Source of the DNA: CAZBZG01 sp964496245
Lineage (GTDB): Bacteria > Planctomycetota > SZUA-567
Direction: 5' to 3'
Length of the DNA: 14,858 nt
Assembly: GCA_964496245.1 (NCBI GenBank)
Contig: CAZBZG010000100.1
Span: 1 to 14,858 of the forward strand
Shown: piece after piece, positions 1 to 5,941 of the stretch
Numbering within the stretch: the first letter of the stretch is position 1
How the letters are laid out: each line of letters begins with the position of its first letter
Program-made: the position numbers and the translations under genes
The notes under the pieces: generated by a model
What the model was told of the DNA's origin: nothing
Seen by the model: the letters and a program-made list of their open reading frames with translations, nothing else
Database searches by the model: none

Positions 1-121
1 CTGACGACAAGATCCTCGCGCCGAATGGGCCAGCTATTTCCTTCCGAGTGCCTTAGTACAGCCGTGCACGCGGGGGGCGCGATCGCAATCCCTTGTCAGG
101 ACGCATGCTGGGTCATTTCCG
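1..121. other. Upstream non-coding edge, possible tail of a preceding gene
   Basis: I see no confident gene here. Read from base 3 on the + strand, an open frame of 17 codons ends at TAG 54-56 (it reads DDKILAPNGPAISFRVP). It could be the last residues of a gene starting before the window, but it is too short to tell from chance. No minus-strand frame gives a convincing start for a divergent gene. No terminator hairpin with a T-run is visible after the TAG. Confidence 0.25.
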
Positions 122-150
122 TTGATTTCGTGCACGCCCGTGCCTATAAT
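122..150 (+). promoter_or_regulatory. Sigma70-type promoter for the isomerase-like/switch-protein operon
   Basis: TTGATT (122-127, four of six bases matching the TTGACA consensus) lies 17 bases upstream of a perfect TATAAT (145-150). Transcription would start near 157, giving a leader of about 100 bases before the GTG at 257. The TTG at 122 would open the same reading frame but lies inside the -35 box, so it is unlikely to be the start. The bases CTATAATGCG recur exactly at the promoter near 12060. Confidence 0.8.
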
Positions 151-256
151 GCGGTTCCATCGAGGAGTGGAGTCGGCGCCGCGGCTGCCCGCACAGCGAC
201 CAGCCGGCTTTCTGGAGCACGCATCGACCTTCCGGGGCGAAGGAGAAAAGCCAGAC

Positions 257-1078
257 GTGTCGGATGTACAGCTGGGGTGTTACGTTGGGCCGTGGGGGCC
301 GGACAATCTGATTCAAGCCATCAACGAAGTCGCGGAGACGGGCTTCGAAGGCGTCGAATGTCCGGCCGAGATCGTGCAGGAATACGAAGATCGGCTCCAC
401 GTGTTTGAGGAGATCCTGGATACCTCGGGCTTGAAGCTCGCGGGACTCCTGCAGGGGCTGGACCTGCTCGAGCGCGACCAGGCGGACGAGCAGGTCGAGC
501 GCGCGGCCAACAGCGCGCGCTTCGCCTCCTCCACGCGCGCCAAGACGCTGACGATCTTTCACAACGCGCAGCGCGACAAGAGCATGAACGACGAGGAATG
601 GGCGACGCTCGGTGCGATTGTGGAGGAGATCGGCTCGCGCTGCCTTGAGTTCGGCATCGAGCTGTGCTTCCTGCCCCGCGCCATGCGCCTGGTGAGCACG
701 GAGCGAGACATCAAGCGCCTGCTCGCGAGCACCCGGGCCAAATACGTGAGCCTGGCGGTCGACACGGCCGAGGTGACGCTGGCCGGCAGCAGCCCGCAGC
801 GCGTCGTGCGCAACTGCTATGATCGCATCCGCGTCGTGCGCTACCGCGACGCGTCGGCCAGCAAGCGTCGGGCCCGCAGCACCAGCGACCGGCCCGGCGC
901 GACGCCGCAGTTCGGGCGCGGTGCGGTGCGATTCGATTCCGTGAGCAAGGCGCTCCTGGAGCGCGGGTATTCGAACTGGATCATCGTGGATACCACCGGC
1001 GACGCGCACGCCCCCCTCGACGCGGCCGCCGGGAGTTTCCGGTTCCTGGTACGCAAGTCGGGACTGTACTCGCTCTGA
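257..1078 (+). CDS. Sugar phosphate isomerase/epimerase-like (xylose isomerase-like TIM barrel) protein, possibly non-catalytic
   Basis: This 273-residue protein belongs to the AP-endonuclease-2/xylose-isomerase-like TIM-barrel superfamily (IolE, IolI and related cytosolic enzymes). The barrel opening LGCYVGPWGPDNLIQAI and a late GRGAVRF...ALLERGYSNWIIVD block are typical. I chose GTG 257 because AGGAGA (241-246) sits 10 bases upstream and the promoter is at 122-150; the frame stays open further upstream from TTG 122. Positions that usually carry metal or substrate ligands look altered: the HPH-type motif reads LPR (139-141), DTGH reads DTAE (169-172), HxHxKD reads VVRYRD (193-198), and the late glutamate is D245. 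It may therefore be a pseudoenzyme or bind a sugar without isomerising it. It lies 11 bases before the switch protein at 1090, in a likely operon. The fold is fairly secure; substrate and activity are unknown. Confidence 0.82.
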   Translation: MSDVQLGCYVGPWGPDNLIQAINEVAETGFEGVECPAEIVQEYEDRLHVFEEILDTSGLKLAGLLQGLDLLERDQADEQVERAANSARFASSTRAKTLTIFHNAQRDKSMNDEEWATLGAIVEEIGSRCLEFGIELCFLPRAMRLVSTERDIKRLLASTRAKYVSLAVDTAEVTLAGSSPQRVVRNCYDRIRVVRYRDASASKRRARSTSDRPGATPQFGRGAVRFDSVSKALLERGYSNWIIVDTTGDAHAPLDAAAGSFRFLVRKSGLYSL

Positions 1079-1089
1079 CGGGACCCAGC

Positions 1090-2367
1090 ATGCCGACGCT
1101 GAAGGCCAGGCTGAGCGTCATCCGCACACCCCAGAAGCGGGCGGTCCAGCGCGTGGTGCTGGACGGCATCATTTCCTCGCCCACCATTGTCCGTTTTCGT
1201 AGGATCACGGACAAGGCGCTGGCCAGCGGGCGCGACATGATCCTGGATATGCGAGGCGTTCGTTATATCAACTCGTCCGGGCTCGCCGAGCTCGTGCGCA
1301 TCCACGATGTGCTGCAGCAGCAGAACCTCTCCTTGATCGTGGTGAATCTCGACACCGAGGTCAAGCGGCTCGTGATGATGCTCGGTCTGCGAACGATCCT
1401 GCTCATTTTTCCGTCCACCAAACGCGCGCTGGAGAGCCTGGATCGAGGCATGATCAAGAGCCAGGCCCTGGAACCCGGGGATACAACGCGGTACTTCCTC
1501 CAGCGGGGGAAGGCCTTCGTGCCGGTCAAGCGTCCGCCACCGCCGCGCCTGCCGGAGGCGCGGATCCTCCTGGGCATGCGCAAGGACGACCACTTCGGCC
1601 ACTTCCTCGCGCTGTGCCTGACCGGCAACGGTGGGCAGACCGTGACCGCGGACAGCCACGACGAAGCCATCAAGGTCATGGGCGAGCAGAAGGTCGACAT
1701 CGCCATTCTCGATGGCAGCTTGGCCGCGGCCGACAGCATCTGTGGCGAGCTCAAGACGAGCCGGGCGAACGGACTGGTCTCCGTCATTGTCGTCTACCCC
1801 GAGGAGCCCAACGAAGCCACGCGCCCGGCCGTGCGCATCTGCGAAGACGAGTACGCGGTGGAACCCTTCGAGGTGCGCGAGATGATCGTCACGGCGCAGA
1901 GCGAGTACGGGCGGTGCCGCAACGAGGCCATGCTCTTCGATCAGGAAGTCAAGCTGGAAGTGGCCACGCAGGAAGAGGCGCTCGCGCATGCCAATCAGAT
2001 CGTCGAGAAGTTGCTCCGCCAATCTGGGTTGGGTCACGAAGCGACCGACGGCTTCTTCTATGCGGTGCGGGAAGCGCTCGACAACGCCCGCGTCCACGGC
2101 AACCTGCGCGACGGGACGAAGCGCATCGAACTCATTTATGTGCTCGACAAGGAGAAGGTGACGGTCACTGTCACCGACGCGGGCGCGGGTTTCGATTTCG
2201 TCACCGCCCTGGAGACGGTCCGGGCGCAGAGCCCGGTCGAGCAGGCCCGCACCCGCCAGGAAAACGGCGAACGGGGCGGCCTCGGCATCGGGCTGATGCT
2301 CCGCTGCTGCGACAAGCTCGAGTACATCCCGCCTGGCAACGCGGTCCGCCTCACGCGGTACCTGTAA
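1090..2367 (+). CDS. STAS - degenerate receiver - HATPase (RsbW-like) fusion switch protein
   Basis: This 425-residue cytosolic protein has three signalling domains. Residues ~1-115 are a STAS anti-sigma-antagonist domain with NSSG (61-64), where RsbV/SpoIIAA proteins are phosphorylated on serine. Residues ~157-270 are CheY-like, with acidic K-D-D (165-167) and a D208 phosphoacceptor position, but Y236 stands where Ser/Thr is usual and E258-P-F replaces the conserved K-P-F, so it is probably a pseudo-receiver. Residues ~285-425 are a GHKL ATPase with an N box (E328, N332, H336), a G1 box DAGAG (363-367) and a G2 box GLGIGL (397-402). No histidine-kinase dimerisation domain is present, so it resembles the anti-sigma serine kinase RsbW/SpoIIAB. 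Kinase and antagonist on one chain is unusual, since partner switching normally keeps them separate. It follows the isomerase-like gene by 11 bases with only a weak GGGA ribosome site. Confidence 0.87.
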   Translation: MPTLKARLSVIRTPQKRAVQRVVLDGIISSPTIVRFRRITDKALASGRDMILDMRGVRYINSSGLAELVRIHDVLQQQNLSLIVVNLDTEVKRLVMMLGLRTILLIFPSTKRALESLDRGMIKSQALEPGDTTRYFLQRGKAFVPVKRPPPPRLPEARILLGMRKDDHFGHFLALCLTGNGGQTVTADSHDEAIKVMGEQKVDIAILDGSLAAADSICGELKTSRANGLVSVIVVYPEEPNEATRPAVRICEDEYAVEPFEVREMIVTAQSEYGRCRNEAMLFDQEVKLEVATQEEALAHANQIVEKLLRQSGLGHEATDGFFYAVREALDNARVHGNLRDGTKRIELIYVLDKEKVTVTVTDAGAGFDFVTALETVRAQSPVEQARTRQENGERGGLGIGLMLRCCDKLEYIPPGNAVRLTRYL

Positions 2368-2554
2368 CTCGGCGCACGGCCTTTTCGATCTGCTCGACCG
2401 CGGCCCTCACCCCGTCTTCCGCCTGCCCCCATCGCTCGACATCGCGGACCCGCTCGCCGATCCCGGCTGGGTCGCGGATCGCCCGGATCGCCCCGATCGC
2501 TGCGGCCAACCGGCTGGAACCGGCCCTCCTGGCCCGCCGCACCCGACCCGCCAC
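2351..2554 (-). CDS. Possible small hypothetical protein, convergent to the switch protein
   Basis: This open frame of 67 codons runs from GTG 2554 and overlaps the end of the switch-protein gene by 17 bases. The frame is open back to a TGA at 2602-2600, giving 83 codons in all. The product is Arg/Ala-rich and probably helical, ending AAVEQIEKAVRRVTGTA. Codon third positions are rich in G/C like those of neighbouring genes, and an internal 9-base tandem repeat is in frame. Against it: no strong ribosome site (only GAGAA upstream), no recognised family, and GC-rich DNA often yields such frames. The alternative is non-coding spacer. Confidence 0.28.
   Translation of the reverse strand: MAGRVRRARRAGSSRLAAAIGAIRAIRDPAGIGERVRDVERWGQAEDGVRAAVEQIEKAVRRVTGTA
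2475..2501. repeat. Three-copy 9-base tandem repeat
   Basis: Two exact copies of CGGATCGCC (2475-2483, 2484-2492) are followed by a diverged copy CCGATCGCT (2493-2501). In the possible minus-strand ORF they encode Ala-Ile-Gly/Arg triplets in frame. It is a micro-repeat only, with no sign of a larger array. Confidence 0.7.
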
Positions 2555-2688
2555 GCCCAGTTTCTCGAAATCCCGCGCTCGGCCCGCCCCCGAGAGATCT
2601 CATCCATCCGCGTCCTGGAATGGCGGCCATCCTATCGACCGCGCAACTCCTGGAATTGCAACCCGTTACATGCAAATGCGGTTTCTGC

Positions 2689-2717
2689 TTGACCTGCCCC
2701 TTGGTTTTCACGATTAT
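2689..2717 (+). promoter_or_regulatory. Weak candidate promoter for the CheY-like gene
   Basis: TTGACC (2689-2694, five of six consensus) is followed 17 bases later by GATTAT (2712-2717, four of six). A TATAGC at 2715-2720 is an alternative -10 but would need a 20-base spacer. The region is locally A/T-rich, and TTGCA-N10-TGCAA lies directly upstream. Confidence 0.35.
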
Positions 2718-2814
2718 AGCAACGCAGATGAGGTTCTGGGGCCCAGCCTCTTCGACCAGATCTCTCTCGGGCCGGACAGTGGATCAGGGTCTCCCGGCCG
2801 TTGGCGGTGCCTTT

Positions 2815-3186
2815 ATGCCCCTCCTGGTGGTGGACGACAATCCGTCGGTCTGCGACCTCCTCAGCACGCTCTGCCGCCAGGCCGGCATCGAATGCCGGAT
2901 CGCGGCCAACGGCGAACAGGCCTTGCAAGCGTGCGCACGCGAGACGTTCCGCCTGGTCATCACGGATCTCCAGATGCCCGGCATGAAGGGCACGGAGCTC
3001 GCCAGGGAACTCCGCCAGCGCTATCCGGGGCTGCGCATCTTCTGCTTCACCGGAAGCGGCGGCTTCGGGGAGTGGCTGGAGGACGAGGAGAACGGCCTGT
3101 TCGACGGGACCTACCTCAAGCCCTACGACACCTCCCGCATGATCGCCGAGGCGCTGAAGCTGCTCGGATCGGAAGACGGCGGCTGA
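2815..3186 (+). CDS. Single-domain CheY-like response regulator
   Basis: This 123-residue protein is one receiver domain with no output domain. All catalytic positions are present: acidic pair D7-D8, phosphoacceptor D51 in ITDLQMPG, T79 in FCFTG and K102 in the KPY motif. It should accept phosphate from a histidine kinase or phosphotransfer protein and act by binding a partner. ATG 2815 is chosen because it places VVDDN at the usual distance from the N-terminus. ATG 2728 is in frame and would add 29 residues without receiver character; neither has a strong ribosome site (GGCGG before 2815). The gene lies 447 bases after the switch protein in the same orientation, and that protein's own receiver is degenerate, so a functional link is plausible but unproven. 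Confidence 0.9.
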   Translation: MPLLVVDDNPSVCDLLSTLCRQAGIECRIAANGEQALQACARETFRLVITDLQMPGMKGTELARELRQRYPGLRIFCFTGSGGFGEWLEDEENGLFDGTYLKPYDTSRMIAEALKLLGSEDGG

Positions 3187-3207
3187 CGACGGAGTCTTCC
3201 CGCGCCT

Positions 3208-3238
3208 GGCCTGCGCTTGCCGTTTGCTGATGCAGGCC
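3208..3238. terminator. Weak hairpin between convergent genes
   Basis: GGCCTGC (3208-3214) and GCAGGCC (3232-3238) form a perfect 7-base stem with a 17-base loop, between the stop of the CheY-like gene and the stop of the minus-strand lipoprotein gene. No T-run follows on either strand, so it is a poor intrinsic terminator and may be incidental. Confidence 0.25.
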
Positions 3239-3250
3239 CGCGCAGCCCGG

Positions 3251-5596
3251 CTATTTCTCCACAAACCGGATCGGGCCGAACGCGTTCTGGTCGTTGCTGG
3301 GTGCGGCAAAGGTGGTGTTGAGGCGCTGGTACTCGCGGTGCTTGCGATCTGTGACCCGGTGCCGCGTGAAGTTGCCGAACCACTCCACCCCGGTGCCGGG
3401 CGCCCGCGCGTCGGGGAAGACGCTGTACGGGACATAGACTTCCAGGGACCAGAAGTCCTTGCCCACGTGCCCCGCCGCCTTGAGCCCCTTGGCCGTCCAG
3501 GAGGTATCCTTGCCTTTGCTGTCGAAGATGGCGCCGTTGGCGTTCACGATGAACTGGTAGTAGCCGGACCGTTCGCCGGTTACGTCCAGAAAGATCTCCA
3601 CATTGTCGTTCCACCAGATGAGCGAGGCATCCCGGCTCCCCGCGCGGATGTCGCGCTTGAGCTTGCCCGGGGTGGGCTCGTGCATGCGGAAGCCGAAGAA
3701 GATGCCCTTTCGCGTCCATACGGCTTTGAGCTCGGTCGGAAACGCGGGTTCCGGTTCCTTGCGATCCCGGGCGCGCACAAAGGAGACAGGCTTGATCGAT
3801 GTCCAGCAGGCCTCGTCCAGACGGCCGTCCAGGATCGACGCCTCCGCGGTCTGCCAGACCACGAGGGGCTTCAGCCCCTTGCCCTCGACGATGAGCTCGG
3901 ATTCGGCGAAGAACGGCCGCAGCGACTTGGCGTAGGACTCGATACGCCGGGTCGCGAGCGGGTCTTCTTCGGCCTGCGCCAGGGCTTGGGCGAGCAGGGC
4001 CTCCATCTGCTCGACATCCGCTCGCGGGTAGCTCACGTGGTAGACGGACTTGGGCGAGAAGGTGTGTTCCGGCCATTCGCGTTGTTCCCATCCGTCGATC
4101 AGCATGCGGACGAGCGTTCCCATGGAGCCAGCGGCCGGGCCATACATACGGCGCACGTACTCGCCGATCGCTGCGTCTACGTTGAAGTCCGGATTCCAGA
4201 GCACCTTCATCCAGATGTACAGGCTGACGTGCTGGCGAGGCCAGTGGTTCTCCACGCCGTTGATGAACGACCCCACGGTCTTGTCAAGGTTGGCCTGATA
4301 GTGCGCTTGAATGGTATGCGGGAAGAGGTAGGCCGCTTTGGTCCGGTCCGCCGGCCAGCAGGAGTAGTGCCAGTTCTGGATCTTGCGGCCGGAGAGCGCG
4401 ACCCAGGCGTCGATGTTGGCCTGTTCGGCCGCGTTGATCTTCGCATCCTTGTACTGGGCGAGACCCGGCATGCCGCAGATCTGGATCTCCACATTGCCCG
4501 GGAAGGTGACGCCCTTGGGCGCGTAGGTGTAGTTCTTGTACGGCAGAAAGATGATGGTCATGTCGGGCCAGCGCTTCTCGACCTCGCGGGCCAGCTTGGC
4601 CACAAAGGTCGCGAGCACCTTGGAGGCCGTGCCGTACGTGCCGCCGTCCGAATCCCAGAGCTTGCGGCAGTGCTCGCAACGGCAGGAGACCGCCATGTCC
4701 GCGGGCGAGACCGTGATGGACGTATCCCGGAGAATGCGCCGGCCGCGGTCGATCGTCCCCTCCGGCTGGCGCTGGGCCTCGATTTCCTCCAGGTAGGTCT
4801 CGAGCGTCCGGGGATGGCCGTAGCAGAGCATGTCGAAGTCGCGCTCGCCGTCCTTGCGCAGCTGAAAGATCTCGGGCCGGTCGTCCTTGTAGTGCTTGGC
4901 CCATCCATGGGGCGCATGCACGATCAGCTTGACCGGCCAGGTGTCGGCCGACCGCAGGCGGCGGTGGAGGGCGCCCACGTCCGCCGGGGCCACCCGGGGT
5001 CCACCCGAAGGCCAGATCTCGCGTTTGCGGAAGGCCGGGGCGTCGGTCAACCACACGGGCTGGAGAATGAGGTCGGTGCGCGCGGGGATGGATGTGCCGA
5101 GGAGCTCCTTGCTCTTGCGGTCTTCCGGCCAGTACCAGCGCACGCCCACGAAGCGCTCCAGGAATTCGTAGATCCCCCACGTCGTACCGTGATCATCGTG
5201 CCCCACGATGTGGATCGCGCCGGGCGCGGTCTTGATGGCAAACCCCTCCACCGGGAGCTTGGCAGCGTCCAGGCCGATCTCGGCCGCCGCATCGCACGCG
5301 CCGATGAGGATGGCCGGACCCTCGGCCTCGCCGGTCTTGTCCACGGGCAGCTTGGCGCCGGTGGCGTATTCGATGTGCAGGCCGAGATCGCGCACGGCCG
5401 CCCGCAGCATACGGGAGGGCTCAGGGGTCATGACGCGGACTCTGCCAACCGCCTTGCCCTCCTTGACGAGGGGCACAGGCTCGTGCGTAGGCGCTGGATG
5501 CAGGGTCACGGGATTCAGATCCTCCGCGGCCTGGCCCTGGCAGCTCGCGAGCAGGAGCCCCAGGCCGGCCTGAATGATGGTCATTGCCTTGCCCAT
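3251..5596 (-). CDS. DUF4838 lipoprotein with C-terminal CBM9-like domain
   Basis: This 781-residue exported protein is a probable lipoprotein. MGKAMTIIQAGLGLLLASC has a short charged start, a hydrophobic stretch and the lipobox LAS-C with C19. ATG 5596 is fixed by a strong AGGAGG site just upstream. Residues ~45-170 resemble the N-terminal domain found before many glycoside-hydrolase barrels (YEFLERFVGVRWYWPED). The central part, ~170-520, resembles DUF4838 and includes a Cys cluster C305-x-C307-x2-C310. Residues ~578-781 resemble a CBM9-type sugar-binding domain (ILDGRLDEACW, WWNDNVEIFLD, YYQFIVNANGAIFDSKG). Family members are common in polysaccharide-degrading Planctomycetota and Lentisphaerota. 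A role in binding or processing glycans at the cell surface is inferred; I cannot identify catalytic residues. It is last in an operon with the pseudopilin remnant and the GntR-type regulator. Confidence 0.88.
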   Translation of the reverse strand: MGKAMTIIQAGLGLLLASCQGQAAEDLNPVTLHPAPTHEPVPLVKEGKAVGRVRVMTPEPSRMLRAAVRDLGLHIEYATGAKLPVDKTGEAEGPAILIGACDAAAEIGLDAAKLPVEGFAIKTAPGAIHIVGHDDHGTTWGIYEFLERFVGVRWYWPEDRKSKELLGTSIPARTDLILQPVWLTDAPAFRKREIWPSGGPRVAPADVGALHRRLRSADTWPVKLIVHAPHGWAKHYKDDRPEIFQLRKDGERDFDMLCYGHPRTLETYLEEIEAQRQPEGTIDRGRRILRDTSITVSPADMAVSCRCEHCRKLWDSDGGTYGTASKVLATFVAKLAREVEKRWPDMTIIFLPYKNYTYAPKGVTFPGNVEIQICGMPGLAQYKDAKINAAEQANIDAWVALSGRKIQNWHYSCWPADRTKAAYLFPHTIQAHYQANLDKTVGSFINGVENHWPRQHVSLYIWMKVLWNPDFNVDAAIGEYVRRMYGPAAGSMGTLVRMLIDGWEQREWPEHTFSPKSVYHVSYPRADVEQMEALLAQALAQAEEDPLATRRIESYAKSLRPFFAESELIVEGKGLKPLVVWQTAEASILDGRLDEACWTSIKPVSFVRARDRKEPEPAFPTELKAVWTRKGIFFGFRMHEPTPGKLKRDIRAGSRDASLIWWNDNVEIFLDVTGERSGYYQFIVNANGAIFDSKGKDTSWTAKGLKAAGHVGKDFWSLEVYVPYSVFPDARAPGTGVEWFGNFTRHRVTDRKHREYQRLNTTFAAPSNDQNAFGPIRFVEK

Positions 5597-5602
5597 GGTC
5601 GA

Positions 5603-5610
5603 CTCCTCCT
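5603..5610 (-). promoter_or_regulatory. Strong ribosome binding site of the DUF4838 gene
   Basis: On the minus strand AGGAGGAG lies six bases before ATG 5596. It decides the start in a frame that stays open to 5914, and it shows that the N-terminal lipoprotein signal is the true beginning of the protein. Confidence 0.85.
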
Positions 5611-5651
5611 GCGGCGCGTGACAACGTTCCGTCACGACGCCTATGCATCCA

Positions 5652-5927
5652 TCACTTGTAGTGGGGGGTGCGGTTCTCGCCCACGTAACACGTCTCCGAA
5701 CCGGGCGGCACGAGGCAGCGCTTGGTGGTGTTGTACCCGGGAAACGGCCCCCACCAGAGCGTGCGCGCGAGCTGGTACCACGTGACGTGCCCATCCGCGT
5801 ACACGGCATTGAGGCCTTCGGGCGCGCCCTTCTTGTGATTGCTCCACTTGACGAAGTAGGAGCCCTCCCAGTCGGCGTCGGTCCACGGCCGAGCGCCCTT
5901 CGTTGCCGCCCCATTTCGCGCGTGCAT
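5652..5927 (-). CDS. C-terminal remnant of an H-X9-DG-type pseudopilin (DUF1559-like)
   Basis: This 91-residue protein carries the C-terminal block of prepilin-type H-X9-DG proteins: WEGSYFVKWSNH, then GLNAVYADGHVTWYQ, then LWWGPFPGYN and a Cys-containing tail. The His-to-Asp-Gly spacing is 13 residues rather than 9. The N-terminal GFTLIELLVVIAI-type helix that defines pseudopilins is absent. Upstream sequence already belongs to the regulator gene, so the front part is truly missing and not merely out of frame. ATG 5927 is preferred because GGGGAGG lies 6 bases upstream; ATG 5963 would overlap the regulator's end by 22 bases. Intact frame, good ribosome site and coding-like codon use suggest it is still translated. 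It sits 14 bases after the regulator and 55 bases before the lipoprotein gene. Confidence 0.7.
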   Translation of the reverse strand: MHARNGAATKGARPWTDADWEGSYFVKWSNHKKGAPEGLNAVYADGHVTWYQLARTLWWGPFPGYNTTKRCLVPPGSETCYVGENRTPHYK

Positions 5928-5941
5928 ATCCATCCTCCCCC

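Larger units (their letters stand above)
2368..2814. other. Intergenic region between switch protein and CheY-like gene
   Basis: These 447 bases carry no confident gene. The left two-thirds is GC-rich and holds the doubtful minus-strand ORF (to 2554, or 2599 with its full open frame) and a 9-base tandem repeat. From about 2640 to 2730 the composition becomes more A/T-rich, as expected of a promoter region. An inverted repeat TTGCA-N10-TGCAA (2656-2675) lies just upstream of a candidate -35 box at 2689. Confidence 0.6.

Noticed and set aside
122..256. Extension of the isomerase-like protein to TTG 122
   Set aside because: The TTG is within the -35 box of a strong promoter, the added residues do not fit the barrel, and GTG 257 has a ribosome site.
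841..2097. Long minus-strand open frame of 418 codons opposite the isomerase-like and switch genes
   Set aside because: It is an antisense shadow of two well-supported + strand genes with domain motifs; its translation is His/Arg/Val-rich with no family character.
3224..5785. Long + strand open frame of 853 codons
   Set aside because: It mirrors the DUF4838 lipoprotein gene, which has a signal peptide, a strong ribosome site and recognisable domains. The + frame is stop-free only because of high G/C content.
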